In this document: piece by piece, positions 51,418 to 60,820 of the stretch | Position numbering within the stretch: the stretch's first letter is position 1 | Layout: every line of letters begins with the position of its first letter | NCBI RefSeq assembly: GCF_051131705.1 | Contig: NZ_CP180316.1 | Coordinates: forward strand, 1,116,001-1,180,000 | Origin: Arthrobacter_M sp030063245 | GTDB taxonomy: Bacteria > Actinomycetota > Actinomycetes > Actinomycetales > Micrococcaceae | Length of the DNA stretch: 64,000 bases | Direction: 5' to 3' | Program-made: the position numbers and the translations under genes | The notes under the pieces: generated by a model | Told to the model about the DNA's origin: nothing | Database searches by the model: none | Seen by the model: only the letters and a program-made list of their open reading frames with translations

Positions 51418-53179
51418 GTGCGTGGGTCAGTAGTCCGTCCTAGTTTTAAAACGCCGGTGAATTATTTAAAACGCCGGCGGATTAGCCGGGCTGCCGGATG
51501 TGGGGCTGGGAGAATTGGGGTATGGATGCCGGTTCCCAGGATGGTTTGTTCGCCGAGTCGCTCGTGGGGCCCCTCGTGCCTCCGGCCGTTGATGAGCCGA
51601 TGGATGCCAACGGCGGGGCCAGGAAGCGGTTCCGGGGGTTTGAACCCGAGGCGGTGATGCTGGTCCCGCCGTCACTGGATGAGTGGCTGCCGCAAAACCA
51701 TCTGGCCCGGTTCATTGCCGAAATGGTGGACACGGAGCTGGACCTGGCCCGCTTCTACAAGTCCTATGCGAAGGCCAAGGGCCAGCCGCCGTATGATCCG
51801 CGCCTGATGCTGCGCATCGTCCTGTACGGATATTGTGTCGGGGTCCGCTCCTCGCGGGAGTTGGAGCGGGCATGTACGGATGTGGTCGCGTTCCGGTGGC
51901 TGGCCGCGCAGCAGGCCCCTGATTTCCGCTCGATCGCCCGTTTCCGCGAACGCCACCTCGCGGCCCTGGCGAACGTGTTCCTCCAGGCCCTGGAACTGTG
52001 CCGGGCCGCGGGTATGGTCTCCCTGGGCAGGGTGGCCCTGGACGGGACGAAGGTGCGGGCCAACGCGTCCCGGCACAAGGCCATGAGCTATGCCCGGTTG
52101 AGCGCGAAGCAGAAGGTCCTGGCCGATGAGATCAGCGACCTGATGGAAGAGGCGAAGACCGTCGACGCGGCCGAGGACGCCCGCTTCGGGCCGGGCACTC
52201 GCGGGGACGAACTCCCCGCGGAGCTGGCGAACAGGCGGGCCCGGGCCGCGGCGATGGCCACGGCCCGTGCCTCACTGGAGGAAGAAGCCGCTGCCAAGGC
52301 CCGCCAGCTCGCGGAAGAGAAGGCCCGGTCCCGCGGCGATGATGACGAGGACATCACCGCTGCCGGCGACACTGCCGCTGCGAAGGCCGAGCCGAAGCCC
52401 ACGGCGCAACGGAACTTCACGGACCCGGACGCGCGGATCATGAAAACCGCGGATGGTTCATACCATTACTGCTACAACGGCCAGGCCGTCGTGGATGCTG
52501 ACCACCAGGTAATTGTTGCCACCAGATTGAACAACGTGGCCGTGGATGTGCAGCAGCTGGCCCCCATGATCGAACACACGGCTGTCTCTGTAGGTGCAAT
52601 GCCCACGACGTGGAGTGCCGACGCCGGGTATTGCTCGGCAGCCAACCTCGAGCACGTCAAAGACGTTGAAACGGCTCATTCAACCGAGTTCTTCATCTCC
52701 ACCCGACGCATGAAACACGGTACGCCGATTCCCGAGTCGCCCCGGGGCAGGATCCCGGCCAACGCGAGCCTGGCAGAACGGATGGGACGGAAACTCAAAA
52801 CCAAGAAGGGCAAGAAAATTTATGCCCGGCGCAAAGCGATCGTTGAACCGGTCTTCGGCCAGATCAAGACCCGGCAGGGCAAAAACGTGCTCCTGCGCGG
52901 CATGGAGAAGGCAGCGCGTGAGTGGGAGTTGCTGGCAGGGTGCCACAACCTAATGAAGCTCTTCAGCCACCGCACCCGGGCGGCCTCCCTGGCGCGGATG
53001 TAGAACGGGGGCCGGCAACGGGGCAGCCCCGGGACGCCAACGGCGGCTCTTCACACCTCGCTGAACGATCCCTCGGGGCGGGGGCGCCTCCTTCAAAGGA
53101 AATTATTACCGGCATCAGGATTCATCGGCTGCCACGCCGCCGAACATCAAACGGCTAAAACCACTACCGACCCATGCAC
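51418..53179 (+). mobile_element. IS1182-family insertion sequence, 1762 bp
   Basis: The ends are 16-bp imperfect inverted repeats, GTGCGTGGGTCAGTAG (51418-51433) and the complement of GTGCATGGGTCGGTAG (53164-53179), with two mismatches. They are flanked by CTAG on both sides. It holds one full-length transposase. Near the left end TTTAAAACGCCGG occurs twice (about 51444 and 51465), possibly a subterminal transposase site. Intact ends and ORF suggest a recent insertion. Confidence 0.85.
51522..53003 (+). CDS. IS1182-family transposase
   Basis: The 493-residue protein (501 from ATG 51498) has the DUF772 N-terminal domain (SLDEWLPQNHLARFIAEMVD; YDPRLMLRIVLYGYCVGVRSS) and a DDE core. The aspartates are in GRVALDGTKVRAN and TWSADAGYCS, the glutamate in RRKAIVEPVFGQIK. 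An Ala/Glu-rich helical insert (about 215-280) is usual in this family. ATG 51522 has GGGAG (51508-51512) upstream. No frameshift or stop is seen, so it is probably active. Confidence 0.93.
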   Translation: MDAGSQDGLFAESLVGPLVPPAVDEPMDANGGARKRFRGFEPEAVMLVPPSLDEWLPQNHLARFIAEMVDTELDLARFYKSYAKAKGQPPYDPRLMLRIVLYGYCVGVRSSRELERACTDVVAFRWLAAQQAPDFRSIARFRERHLAALANVFLQALELCRAAGMVSLGRVALDGTKVRANASRHKAMSYARLSAKQKVLADEISDLMEEAKTVDAAEDARFGPGTRGDELPAELANRRARAAAMATARASLEEEAAAKARQLAEEKARSRGDDDEDITAAGDTAAAKAEPKPTAQRNFTDPDARIMKTADGSYHYCYNGQAVVDADHQVIVATRLNNVAVDVQQLAPMIEHTAVSVGAMPTTWSADAGYCSAANLEHVKDVETAHSTEFFISTRRMKHGTPIPESPRGRIPANASLAERMGRKLKTKKGKKIYARRKAIVEPVFGQIKTRQGKNVLLRGMEKAAREWELLAGCHNLMKLFSHRTRAASLARM

Positions 53180-53834
53180 CTAGGAGGGCCAGTTGGACGC
53201 CTGCGCGGTGCAGCGCCAGCCGGCCCAGGACCAGCCCCACCAGAAGATAGCTGATCCATTGAAGCACCGGGTAGTACCCGGTGACGAAAATATCGGCGAG
53301 CAGGAGCCCGGGCTGCTGCAGCGAATCCCAGCTGGCGCTGCCGCCAGCCAGCCGGCCGAGCCCGTGCGGCGCCAGATGCTCTGCCAGCAGCGGGCGCAGC
53401 AGATAACCGGCAACGGGGGAGAGGAGAATCCAGCCACCTGCCCACGCGGCCAACGCGGGCAGCCGCAGGCCCAAAAACGGCAGGATGCACAGGAACAGCG
53501 CGGCATACTGCACCAGAATGACGGCAACGTTGACGTGCACCATCCCGAGCGTCAGGCCGGCGGCGAGCAACACCAGCGCCCGGGCGCTCACGGAGCGCTG
53601 ACCGGCACGAAGAGTCCTGCCCTGACGCGGTGTTTGCTTTCCGGTGGAAAGCGCCAGTCCGATCCCCGCCAGCACGGCAAAGAGCGCGGCCGCCCGCCCG
53701 GAAACGAGCAGCCCCACCGGGGTTGGCTCAGCGCCGGCACCCATCAGCGGGAGGATATGCGTGGCCACCATACCCAGCAGGGCAATTCCTCTGGCGGCGT
53801 CGATCCCGGGAAGCCGCTGGGCAAGTGCTGGCAT
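53180..53834 (-). pseudogene. 5' part of IS-split membrane acyltransferase gene (DUF1624/HGSNAT-like)
   Basis: ATG 53834 (preceded by GAGG) begins a multi-pass membrane protein with LPGIDAARGIALLGMVATHI, the signature of DUF1624/YeiB-type acyltransferase-like proteins, then about six helices up to AGVQLALL. There the IS interrupts it; the frame reads about 20 foreign residues into the IS and stops at 53115. Joining across CTAG gives LALL-AAGALVAF and restores the protein with the 3' part. Confidence 0.88.
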
Positions 53835-53919
53835 CCTCTGATCGTCTCACCTCCGGCCGAAAAGCGGTGACTGCGGTACGTCTATTTATCTGACTAAAGC
53901 AGGTAACATTTCCGGGGGG

Positions 53920-54165
53920 TTGGGCGGGCGTTCCACCCGTCAGATCTCGGACCTCCTCAACACATTGGCGCCGGGCCAACGCAGGGAGGTCGTCGCTGCC
54001 ATCGCTGAAGTGGATGGAAAACGTGCGGGCTGCATCTTTTGTGTGCGGGAAAATGCCGCAACGGCGAAACTCCGCATCCTGCTCGTTGACCCGGAAACCA
54101 GAGGCCTGGGCGTCGGCCGGGACCTTACCGGCCAATTTTGGTCACTTCCACTGAAACGGCAATGA
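53920..54165 (+). pseudogene. MarR-GNAT regulator/acetyltransferase remnant
   Basis: An 81-codon frame fuses the end of a MarR-type domain (ISDLLNTLAPGQRREVVAAI) directly to the middle of a GNAT domain (AEVDGKRAGCIFCVRENAAT, LLVDPETRGLGVGRDL) and then breaks off. Complete MarR-GNAT proteins are about 300 residues, so N-terminal, linker and C-terminal parts are lost. The TTG start has no ribosome site. Confidence 0.65.
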
Positions 54166-54282
54166 GCAGGACCAACGCCTAATTTTCATACTGGTCCAGG
54201 CCGGTGGCGGCCCAGCTCACTGTGAAAGGCATCGAGCGGAGGGCAGGGTCCGCGGGGAGGGCCCACCGGCAGTTCGGCCGAG

Positions 54283-54966
54283 TTAATCCGGGCCACCGCC
54301 AGCGCCCTCCGGGCTGTCGACCCCGCGGTCAGCGCCAACGCGGTCACCGGCCAGGCCCGGGCGGTCGAGAGCCTCCAGCAGGGCCGGCAGCAGCGCCTTC
54401 GCCGAGCGCCGGTAGCCCAGGTTGGAGGGATGGAAACGGTCTTCGGCAAACATCTCTTGCGGCCGGGCCAAGAACCTCGGCCGGACCACTCGTCCGAGCA
54501 ATACCGGACGTCCGCCTGCGGCCGATACTCCCTTGGCCTGGGCCGCCGCCAACCGGCGCGAGGCGCGTCCGCCGAAACTGCGCAGCGGCTGCGGTATCGC
54601 CGGGAGCGTGCCCAAATCGGGGCAGGTTCCGACGACGACCTCCGCCCCCATCGCGCGCAGCCGGTGCACCGTGTCCTTAAACGGGTTGCCGAGTTTTTTG
54701 CGGTAGGTCTTATCCGCCATCGGCGCGACATCGCCCAGCGGGCTTCCCATGGTGCGGCGGGCGATCAGGCCCTCTACCCGGGACAGGAAGGCGACGGCAG
54801 CCACCGAAACCGCCGCCCCCGCGGCGCCCAGCACGGTGACCGTGGCAAACCGCCGGAACTGCTCGGCCGCCCGTCCGGCGTCCCGGAGCCGGCTGTTCGT
54901 CAGGGAGTTCGCTGCCTTTGCCTGCAGCGATCGATGCCGTGCAACGAGTCCCGGAGTCTGGTCCAC
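54283..54966 (-). pseudogene. SGNH/GDSL hydrolase with deleted catalytic block
   Basis: A 227-codon frame resembles actinobacterial SGNH hydrolases. It has an N-terminal membrane segment (TVTVLGAAGAAVSVAAVAFL), the linker PMADKTYRKKLGNP, VVVGTCPDLGTLPAIPQPLR and the block V Asp/His segment AEDRFHPSNLGY. The GDS block with the nucleophilic serine and the following Gly and Asn blocks (about 60 residues) are missing, since KKLGNP runs straight into FKDTVHRLRAMGAEV. The frame is intact, so a protein may be made, but no hydrolase activity is expected. TACACT lies 6 nt before the GTG start. Confidence 0.7.
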
Positions 54967-55083
54967 GGTCTCAGTGTAGGCTTACAGACCGGTTTGCGCC
55001 GTCGTCGTCACAAATAGCCCGCCGCGGACCCCTGTGGAGGGACCGTTGCTCCAAACCGTGCGCAAGCGGGTAACGTTTTAGCC

Positions 55084-55989
55084 ATGGCTGAGTCTGACAT
55101 GCACAAATATCCCTTCGGCACGCTGGTAACCGCGATGGTTACCCCCTTTACCGCGGACGGCGACGTGGACTTCGATCAAACCGCAAAACTGGCCAATAGG
55201 CTGGTCGACGACGGGTGTGACGGACTGGTGGTGACCGGGACAACCGGCGAGACGTCTACGTTGACGGATGAGGAAAACCTCGGCATGTTCGAGATCGTCG
55301 TGGGCGCCGTCGGCGGCCGTGCCAAGGTGATCGCCGGGACCGGCACCAACGATACGCGTCACTCGATCAGCCTTTCCCAGCGTGCGGCCGCGTTGGGGGT
55401 GGACGGTCTTCTGCTGGTCACGCCCTATTACAACAAGCCCAGTCAGGCCGGAATTCAGGCGCATTTCGAGGCCGTGGCGGACTCGACGGACCTTCCGGTG
55501 ATGCTGTACGACATTCCCGGCCGCAGCGGCGTCCCCATTGCCACGGAAACCCTGATCCGGCTGGCGGACCACCCGCGGATCCTCGCGCTCAAGGACGCCA
55601 AGGCCGATTTTTCCGCCGCCACCCGGGTCCTGGCCAACACGGATCTTCACGTTTACTCGGGCGACGACGGACTGACCCTGCCGTGGATGGCCGCCGGCGC
55701 CGTCGGACTGGTCAGCGTCTCCGCACACGTTGCCACGAAAAAGTTCCGTGCCCTGGTCGACGCCGCGCTTGCCGGCGATTTCGCCACGGCCCGCGCCGTG
55801 CATTTTGAGCTGGATCCGGTGATCCGTGCCGTGATGACCCATGTCCAGGGTGCCGTCTCGACCAAGCAGATTCTTAAGTGGCAGGGTGTCCTGTCCAGTT
55901 CGGTGGTCCGACTTCCCCTGGTGGAGCCCGGCCAGGCAGAGATCGACGCCATCAAGGCCGACCTCGCGGAAGCTGGAATGGACTTCTGA
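55084..55989 (+). CDS. dapA: 4-hydroxy-tetrahydrodipicolinate synthase
   Basis: DapA condenses pyruvate with aspartate semialdehyde, the first step of the diaminopimelate/lysine branch. The 301-residue TIM-barrel protein has VVTGTTGETSTLTDEE, VTPYYNKPSQAGIQAHF (catalytic Tyr), LALKDAKAD (Schiff-base Lys) and YSGDDGLTLPWMAAGA. No ribosome site; TAACGT (55071-55076) lies 7 nt before the ATG, so it is probably leaderless. RNase J follows after 2 nt. Confidence 0.96.
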   Translation: MAESDMHKYPFGTLVTAMVTPFTADGDVDFDQTAKLANRLVDDGCDGLVVTGTTGETSTLTDEENLGMFEIVVGAVGGRAKVIAGTGTNDTRHSISLSQRAAALGVDGLLLVTPYYNKPSQAGIQAHFEAVADSTDLPVMLYDIPGRSGVPIATETLIRLADHPRILALKDAKADFSAATRVLANTDLHVYSGDDGLTLPWMAAGAVGLVSVSAHVATKKFRALVDAALAGDFATARAVHFELDPVIRAVMTHVQGAVSTKQILKWQGVLSSSVVRLPLVEPGQAEIDAIKADLAEAGMDF

Positions 55990-55991
55990 CA

Positions 55992-57713
55992 TTGACTCCA
56001 ACGGCATCGAGTTCTGCGGCATCGGCTCAAACAGCATTTCCTGGGCTGAGGACGCCGCCGGACCTTCCTGCCGCTACGCTGCGGATTGTGCCGCTGGGCG
56101 GGTTGGGGGAGATCGGCCGCAATATGGCCGTCTTCGAAATCGCCGGAAAACTGCTCATCGTCGACTGCGGCGTGCTGTTCCCGGAGGAGACCCAGCCGGG
56201 CGTGGATCTGATTCTGCCGGACTTCTCCTACATCGAGAACAGGCTCGAAGACGTCGTCGCCATTGTCCTGACGCACGGGCACGAGGATCACATCGGTGCG
56301 GTCCCGTACTTGCTGCGGCTGCGCGAGGACATTCCCGTCGTTGGGTCCCAGCTCACGCTGGCGCTGATCGAGGCAAAACTGCAGGAACACCGGATCAAGC
56401 CGTACACACTGACAGTTGCCGAGGGCGGCGTTGAGCGTTTCGGTCCCTTCGAGTGTGAATTCGTTGCTGTGAATCACTCCATTCCGGATGCACTTGCCGT
56501 TTTTATCCGCACCGCGGGTGGGAATGTGCTGCATACCGGAGATTTCAAGATGGACCAACTGCCGCTGGATGGCCGAATCACCGATCTGCGCCACTTTGCC
56601 CGACTCGGCGAAGAGGGCATCGACCTGTTGATGTCCGACTCCACCAACGCTGACGTTCCCGGTTTCACAACCGGGGAGCTGGAGATCGGGCCCACCCTGG
56701 ACCGGTTGTTCGGCCAGGCCCAAAAGCGCATCATCGTGGCCAGCTTCTCCTCCCATGTGCACCGCGTCCAGCAGGTCCTCGATGCTGCCGTGTTGCACGG
56801 GCGCAAGGTAGCCTTCGTAGGCCGCTCGATGGTCCGCAACATGGCGATCGCCGCGAAACTGGACTATCTCCACGTTCCCGAGAACGTCGTCGTCGATCTG
56901 AAGAACATCGGCAACCTGCCGGACAATAAGGTGGTGCTGATGTCCACCGGGTCCCAGGGTGAGCCGATGGCGGCCCTGTCCCGGATGGCCAGCGGCGACC
57001 ATAAGATCGTTGTCGGGAAGGGCGACACGGTGATCCTGGCCTCCTCGCTGATTCCTGGAAACGAGAACGCAGTCTTCCGCGTGATCAACGGTCTGCTCAA
57101 GCTCGGTGCCGAGGTAATCCATAAGGGCACCGCTAAGGTCCACGTATCCGGCCACGCGGCCGCCGGCGAGCTGCTCTACTGCTACAACATCCTGCGGCCA
57201 CGGAACGTCATGCCGGTGCACGGGGAAACCCGGCATCTCATCGCCAACGGCAAGCTGGCCGAGGCAACGGGTGTCCCGGCCGGGAATATCCTGCTGGCCG
57301 ACGACGGCACCGTGTTGGATCTGCGCGGCGGCGAGGCCAAGATCGTCGGGCAGGTGGAGTGCGGCTTCGTCTACGTTGACGGGTCCAGCGTCGGCGAGGT
57401 CACCGACGCCGATCTGAAGGACCGCCGGATACTGGGCGAGGAGGGCTTCATCTCGATCGTTGTGGTGGTCAACCGCACCACCGGCAAGATTGTCTCGGGG
57501 CCGGAGATCCATGCCCGCGGTGTAGCGGAGGACGATTCCGTCTTCGATGAGATTAAGCCGCGGATCGAGCAGGGCCTGGAAGAGGCTGTGACGGCCAGCA
57601 AGGACCACACTACCTATCAGCTCCAGCAGGTGATGCGCCGGATCGTCGGTTCCTGGGTCAACCGCCGGCTCCGCCGCAAGCCGATGATCATCCCGGTGGT
57701 TCTCGAGGCGTAG
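55992..57713 (+). CDS. rnj: Ribonuclease J
   Basis: RNase J is a metallo-beta-lactamase/beta-CASP endo- and 5' exonuclease for RNA processing. The 573-residue protein has RIVPLGGLGEIGRNM, the metal motif LTHGHEDHIGAVPYL, LLMSDSTNADVPG, the beta-CASP segment VASFSSHVHRVQQVL, HVSGHAAAGELL and MPVHGETRHL. TTG 55992, 2 nt after the dapA stop, is the most likely start because a short leader before the conserved GGLGEIGRN core is normal. dapA-rnj is a common actinobacterial pair. Confidence 0.95.
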   Translation: MTPTASSSAASAQTAFPGLRTPPDLPAATLRIVPLGGLGEIGRNMAVFEIAGKLLIVDCGVLFPEETQPGVDLILPDFSYIENRLEDVVAIVLTHGHEDHIGAVPYLLRLREDIPVVGSQLTLALIEAKLQEHRIKPYTLTVAEGGVERFGPFECEFVAVNHSIPDALAVFIRTAGGNVLHTGDFKMDQLPLDGRITDLRHFARLGEEGIDLLMSDSTNADVPGFTTGELEIGPTLDRLFGQAQKRIIVASFSSHVHRVQQVLDAAVLHGRKVAFVGRSMVRNMAIAAKLDYLHVPENVVVDLKNIGNLPDNKVVLMSTGSQGEPMAALSRMASGDHKIVVGKGDTVILASSLIPGNENAVFRVINGLLKLGAEVIHKGTAKVHVSGHAAAGELLYCYNILRPRNVMPVHGETRHLIANGKLAEATGVPAGNILLADDGTVLDLRGGEAKIVGQVECGFVYVDGSSVGEVTDADLKDRRILGEEGFISIVVVVNRTTGKIVSGPEIHARGVAEDDSVFDEIKPRIEQGLEEAVTASKDHTTYQLQQVMRRIVGSWVNRRLRRKPMIIPVVLEA

Positions 57714-57724
57714 GAGCCCAAGTC

Positions 57725-57796
57725 CACAAATGCCAGTGATCCCCACTTATGGGGCGGGAATTTCGGCCTCGTGAGCGGGGATCGCTGGCGTTTGTG
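57725..57796. terminator. 20-bp hairpin between rnj and ftsK
   Basis: Bases 57725-57744 pair with 57777-57796 (20 bp, two G.U pairs) around a 32-nt loop, starting 12 nt after the rnj stop. No T-run. An alternative small CCCC/GGGG hairpin (57741-57754) is possible. Confidence 0.65.
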
Positions 57797-57886
57797 CGTT
57801 CCGGCCCCTTCGCGGCATGGAAGGCACCGGTCCCGGGCCCCGCGAAATCCCCGGAATTCAGGTTTTTCACAGGTAATATGGCCGAT

Positions 57887-60775
57887 ATGGCGACACGTAC
57901 TACTCCCGCCCGCCCATCCGCCGGTCGCACGGGCGGTACCGCCGGGCGATCCCCGAAGACGGCAGCACGGCCCGCTTCGTCGCGCGCCAAACAGCCGGAG
58001 CCCGAATCGATAGCACGGCCGGTCTGGCCGGTACGGATGATCGCCGCGTGCTGGCAGGGAGTGGGGCATCTGCTCGGCGGCATAATGCGGCGGATGGGGC
58101 ACGACCTGAGTTCGCTCCCGGCGGAGGAACGCCGCGACGGCAGCGGACTGTTTTTCGTGCTGCTGGCGGTTTTCATCGCCACCTTTGAGTGGTGGGGACT
58201 CACCGGGGGCTTCGTGGACGGGGTGCATGGCGTTCTGGGCGGCACCTTCGGCTGGTTCGCCGTCGTCCTGCCGCCGATGCTGCTGATCTTTGCGGTCCGC
58301 GTCTTCCGTACGCCCGCCGATGTGCGCGGCAACAACCGGGTGGCCATCGGCTTCAGCCTGCTGACCCTGGCCGGCACCTCCCTGGCGCATGTGGCCGCGG
58401 GCATGCCACAGCTCAATGGCGGGTTCGAGCCGTTGCAGGAGGCCGGCGGCATGCTGGGATTTCTGGCCGGCGGTTTGATAGCGGGCCTGAACCTCTGGCT
58501 GGCTGTGGCCTTCTGGTCCGTCATGGCGTTTATCAGCGTGCTGATCCTCACCGCCACGCCGTTCCGGTCCGTCCCGTCGCGGCTGCGGTCACTGTACGAG
58601 GCCCTGATGGGACAGTACCCGGACGAGTCAGGCGAGGGCGATGGTCATGACCAGAGCTATCTCTACGAACGGGACGCCCACGAGTCCGGTGTGAAGGCCG
58701 AGGCCCCGGCCCGTCGGAAGAAGGGCAAGGGGCTGTTCGGCCGCAAGCGGGACCATGAGCACGACGCCCTCCTGGATGGCTACGTCGGCGATGAGGCCTT
58801 CGAACGCGCACTCGTGGATGCCGATGTGGAATCCTCGGACGGTGCCGCGGCCGCCGCCCGGCCCGTGCCTTCGGCACAGTCCGTTCCTGCGGTGGCGCCC
58901 GGCGTCCGGCGGCCCACTCAGGCCGAAATCGCGGCCGACAAAATCAAGGCCCGGCAGGGACTTCCCACGAACACCGACACCGCTCCTGCCACGGAGGCAA
59001 TTTCCGTCGTACCGGCAGCCGCGTCCGCTGTTCCGACGGTTCCGGTCCTCTCCCGCGTTCCGCAGCAGCAACCGCCGATTCCGCAGCGGACGGAACAGCT
59101 CTCGTTGGCCGGTGACGTGACCTACACGCTGCCCGCCGCTGAACTACTGGCTCCCGGCACCCCGCCGAAGGAACGCTCCGAAGCCAATGACGCCGTCGTC
59201 GCCGCTTTGACGGATACCCTGACCCAGTTCAACGTCGACGCACAGGTGACCGGGTTCTCCCGTGGACCGACCGTGACGCGCTATGAAATCGAGCTCGGCT
59301 CCGGCACCAAGGTGGAGCGGGTCACCCAGCTCTCCAAGAACATTTCCTACGCCGTTGCCAGCGCCGACGTGCGCATCCTCTCGCCCATCCCCGGGAAGTC
59401 CGCCATTGGCATCGAGATTCCCAATACGGACCGTGAGACGGTGTCGCTGGGGGACGTGCTGCGCAGCCAGAATGCGCGCCGCAACGACCACCCGATGGTG
59501 ATGGGAGTGGGTAAGGATGTGGAGGGCGGATTCGTGGTGGCGAACCTGGCCAAAATGCCGCACCTGCTGGTGGCTGGGGCGACCGGAGCCGGTAAGTCCT
59601 CGTTTGTGAACTCGATGATCACGTCCATCCTGATGCGCGCCACTCCGGATGAGGTGCGGATGGTGATGGTGGACCCCAAGCGGGTGGAACTGACCGCGTA
59701 TGAGGGCGTCCCGCACCTGATCACGCCGATCATCACCAACCCGAAGAAGGCGGCCGAGGCGCTGCAGTGGGTGGTCCGCGAAATGGACACCCGCTACGAC
59801 GACCTCTCCAACTACGGCTTCAAGCACATCGACGACTTCAACAAGGCCGTCCGGGCCGGAAAGGTGCACCCGCCGGTCGATTCCAAGCGCGTGGTCAAGG
59901 CGTATCCATACCTGCTGGTGATTGTGGATGAGCTCGCGGATCTGATGATGGTGGCGCCGCGCGATGTTGAAGACTCGATTGTGCGCATCACCCAGCTGGC
60001 CCGCGCCGCCGGCATCCACCTCGTGCTGGCCACCCAGCGCCCGTCAGTGGATGTGGTCACCGGCCTGATCAAGGCCAACGTGCCGTCCAGGATGGCGTTT
60101 GCCACGTCCTCGGTGACGGACTCCCGGGTTGTGCTCGACCAGCCGGGCGCGGAGAAGCTGATCGGCCAAGGAGACGCGCTATTCCTGCCGATGGGCGCCT
60201 CCAAGGCAATCCGCGTGCAGGGTGCCTGGGTGACCGAATCCGAGATCCACCAGGTGGTGGAGCACGTGAAGGGCCAGCTGACCGCGGTCTACCGCGAGGA
60301 TGTTGCCGTGGAGGCACCGAAGAAGCAGATCGATGACGATATCGGCGACGATCTTGACGTGCTGCTGCAGGCCACCGAGCTGGTGGTGACCACGCAGTTC
60401 GGCTCGACCTCGATGCTCCAGCGCAAGCTCCGCGTCGGCTTCGCCAAGGCCGGCCGGCTGATGGACCTGCTGGAATCCAGGGGAGTGGTGGGCCCGTCCG
60501 AGGGTTCCAAGGCCCGCGACGTGCTGGTGAAGCCGGATGATCTGGCGGCCACCCTCGCGGCCCTGCGCGGGGATGACGGGCCGGTGCAGGCTCCGGTCAG
60601 CGCAGGCACCGCGGCGCTGGCGGACAACGCGAATGCGAACCACGGCTACGGCGCTGACCTGGTGGCCGATGATCTGGCCGCCCGCACGCAGGCCGTGGAG
60701 TATTACGACGGTGCGGACGTTCCCGGAGAAGACGACGACGGCGGCACGGACGCCTGGTCACTGACAGGCCGCTGA
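57887..60775 (+). CDS. ftsK: DNA translocase FtsK/SpoIIIE
   Basis: FtsK pumps DNA through the closing septum. The 962-residue protein has four N-terminal membrane helices (about 85-225), an Ala/Pro-rich linker with acidic stretches, the RecA-like motor and a C-terminal gamma domain that recognises polarity sequences. The motor has Walker A AGATGAGKSSFVN (about 563-575), Walker B LLVIVDELADLMM (about 675-687) and HLVLATQRPSVDVVTGLIK. The gamma domain has LVVTTQFGSTSMLQRKLRVG and AGRLMDLLESRGVVGPSEG. ATG 57887 is preferred: TAATAT (57874-57879) sits 7 nt before it, indicating a leaderless mRNA. Confidence 0.95.
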   Translation: MATRTTPARPSAGRTGGTAGRSPKTAARPASSRAKQPEPESIARPVWPVRMIAACWQGVGHLLGGIMRRMGHDLSSLPAEERRDGSGLFFVLLAVFIATFEWWGLTGGFVDGVHGVLGGTFGWFAVVLPPMLLIFAVRVFRTPADVRGNNRVAIGFSLLTLAGTSLAHVAAGMPQLNGGFEPLQEAGGMLGFLAGGLIAGLNLWLAVAFWSVMAFISVLILTATPFRSVPSRLRSLYEALMGQYPDESGEGDGHDQSYLYERDAHESGVKAEAPARRKKGKGLFGRKRDHEHDALLDGYVGDEAFERALVDADVESSDGAAAAARPVPSAQSVPAVAPGVRRPTQAEIAADKIKARQGLPTNTDTAPATEAISVVPAAASAVPTVPVLSRVPQQQPPIPQRTEQLSLAGDVTYTLPAAELLAPGTPPKERSEANDAVVAALTDTLTQFNVDAQVTGFSRGPTVTRYEIELGSGTKVERVTQLSKNISYAVASADVRILSPIPGKSAIGIEIPNTDRETVSLGDVLRSQNARRNDHPMVMGVGKDVEGGFVVANLAKMPHLLVAGATGAGKSSFVNSMITSILMRATPDEVRMVMVDPKRVELTAYEGVPHLITPIITNPKKAAEALQWVVREMDTRYDDLSNYGFKHIDDFNKAVRAGKVHPPVDSKRVVKAYPYLLVIVDELADLMMVAPRDVEDSIVRITQLARAAGIHLVLATQRPSVDVVTGLIKANVPSRMAFATSSVTDSRVVLDQPGAEKLIGQGDALFLPMGASKAIRVQGAWVTESEIHQVVEHVKGQLTAVYREDVAVEAPKKQIDDDIGDDLDVLLQATELVVTTQFGSTSMLQRKLRVGFAKAGRLMDLLESRGVVGPSEGSKARDVLVKPDDLAATLAALRGDDGPVQAPVSAGTAALADNANANHGYGADLVADDLAARTQAVEYYDGADVPGEDDDGGTDAWSLTGR

Positions 60776-60820
60776 GCTGGTCAGTGACTTCTCGTGGCCC
60801 CCGGCGGGTAGCCTTGGTCT

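Noticed and set aside
55653..57746. Nearly 700-codon minus-strand frame opposite dapA-rnj
   Set aside because: Antisense to two certain genes, with no recognisable domain; a shadow frame.
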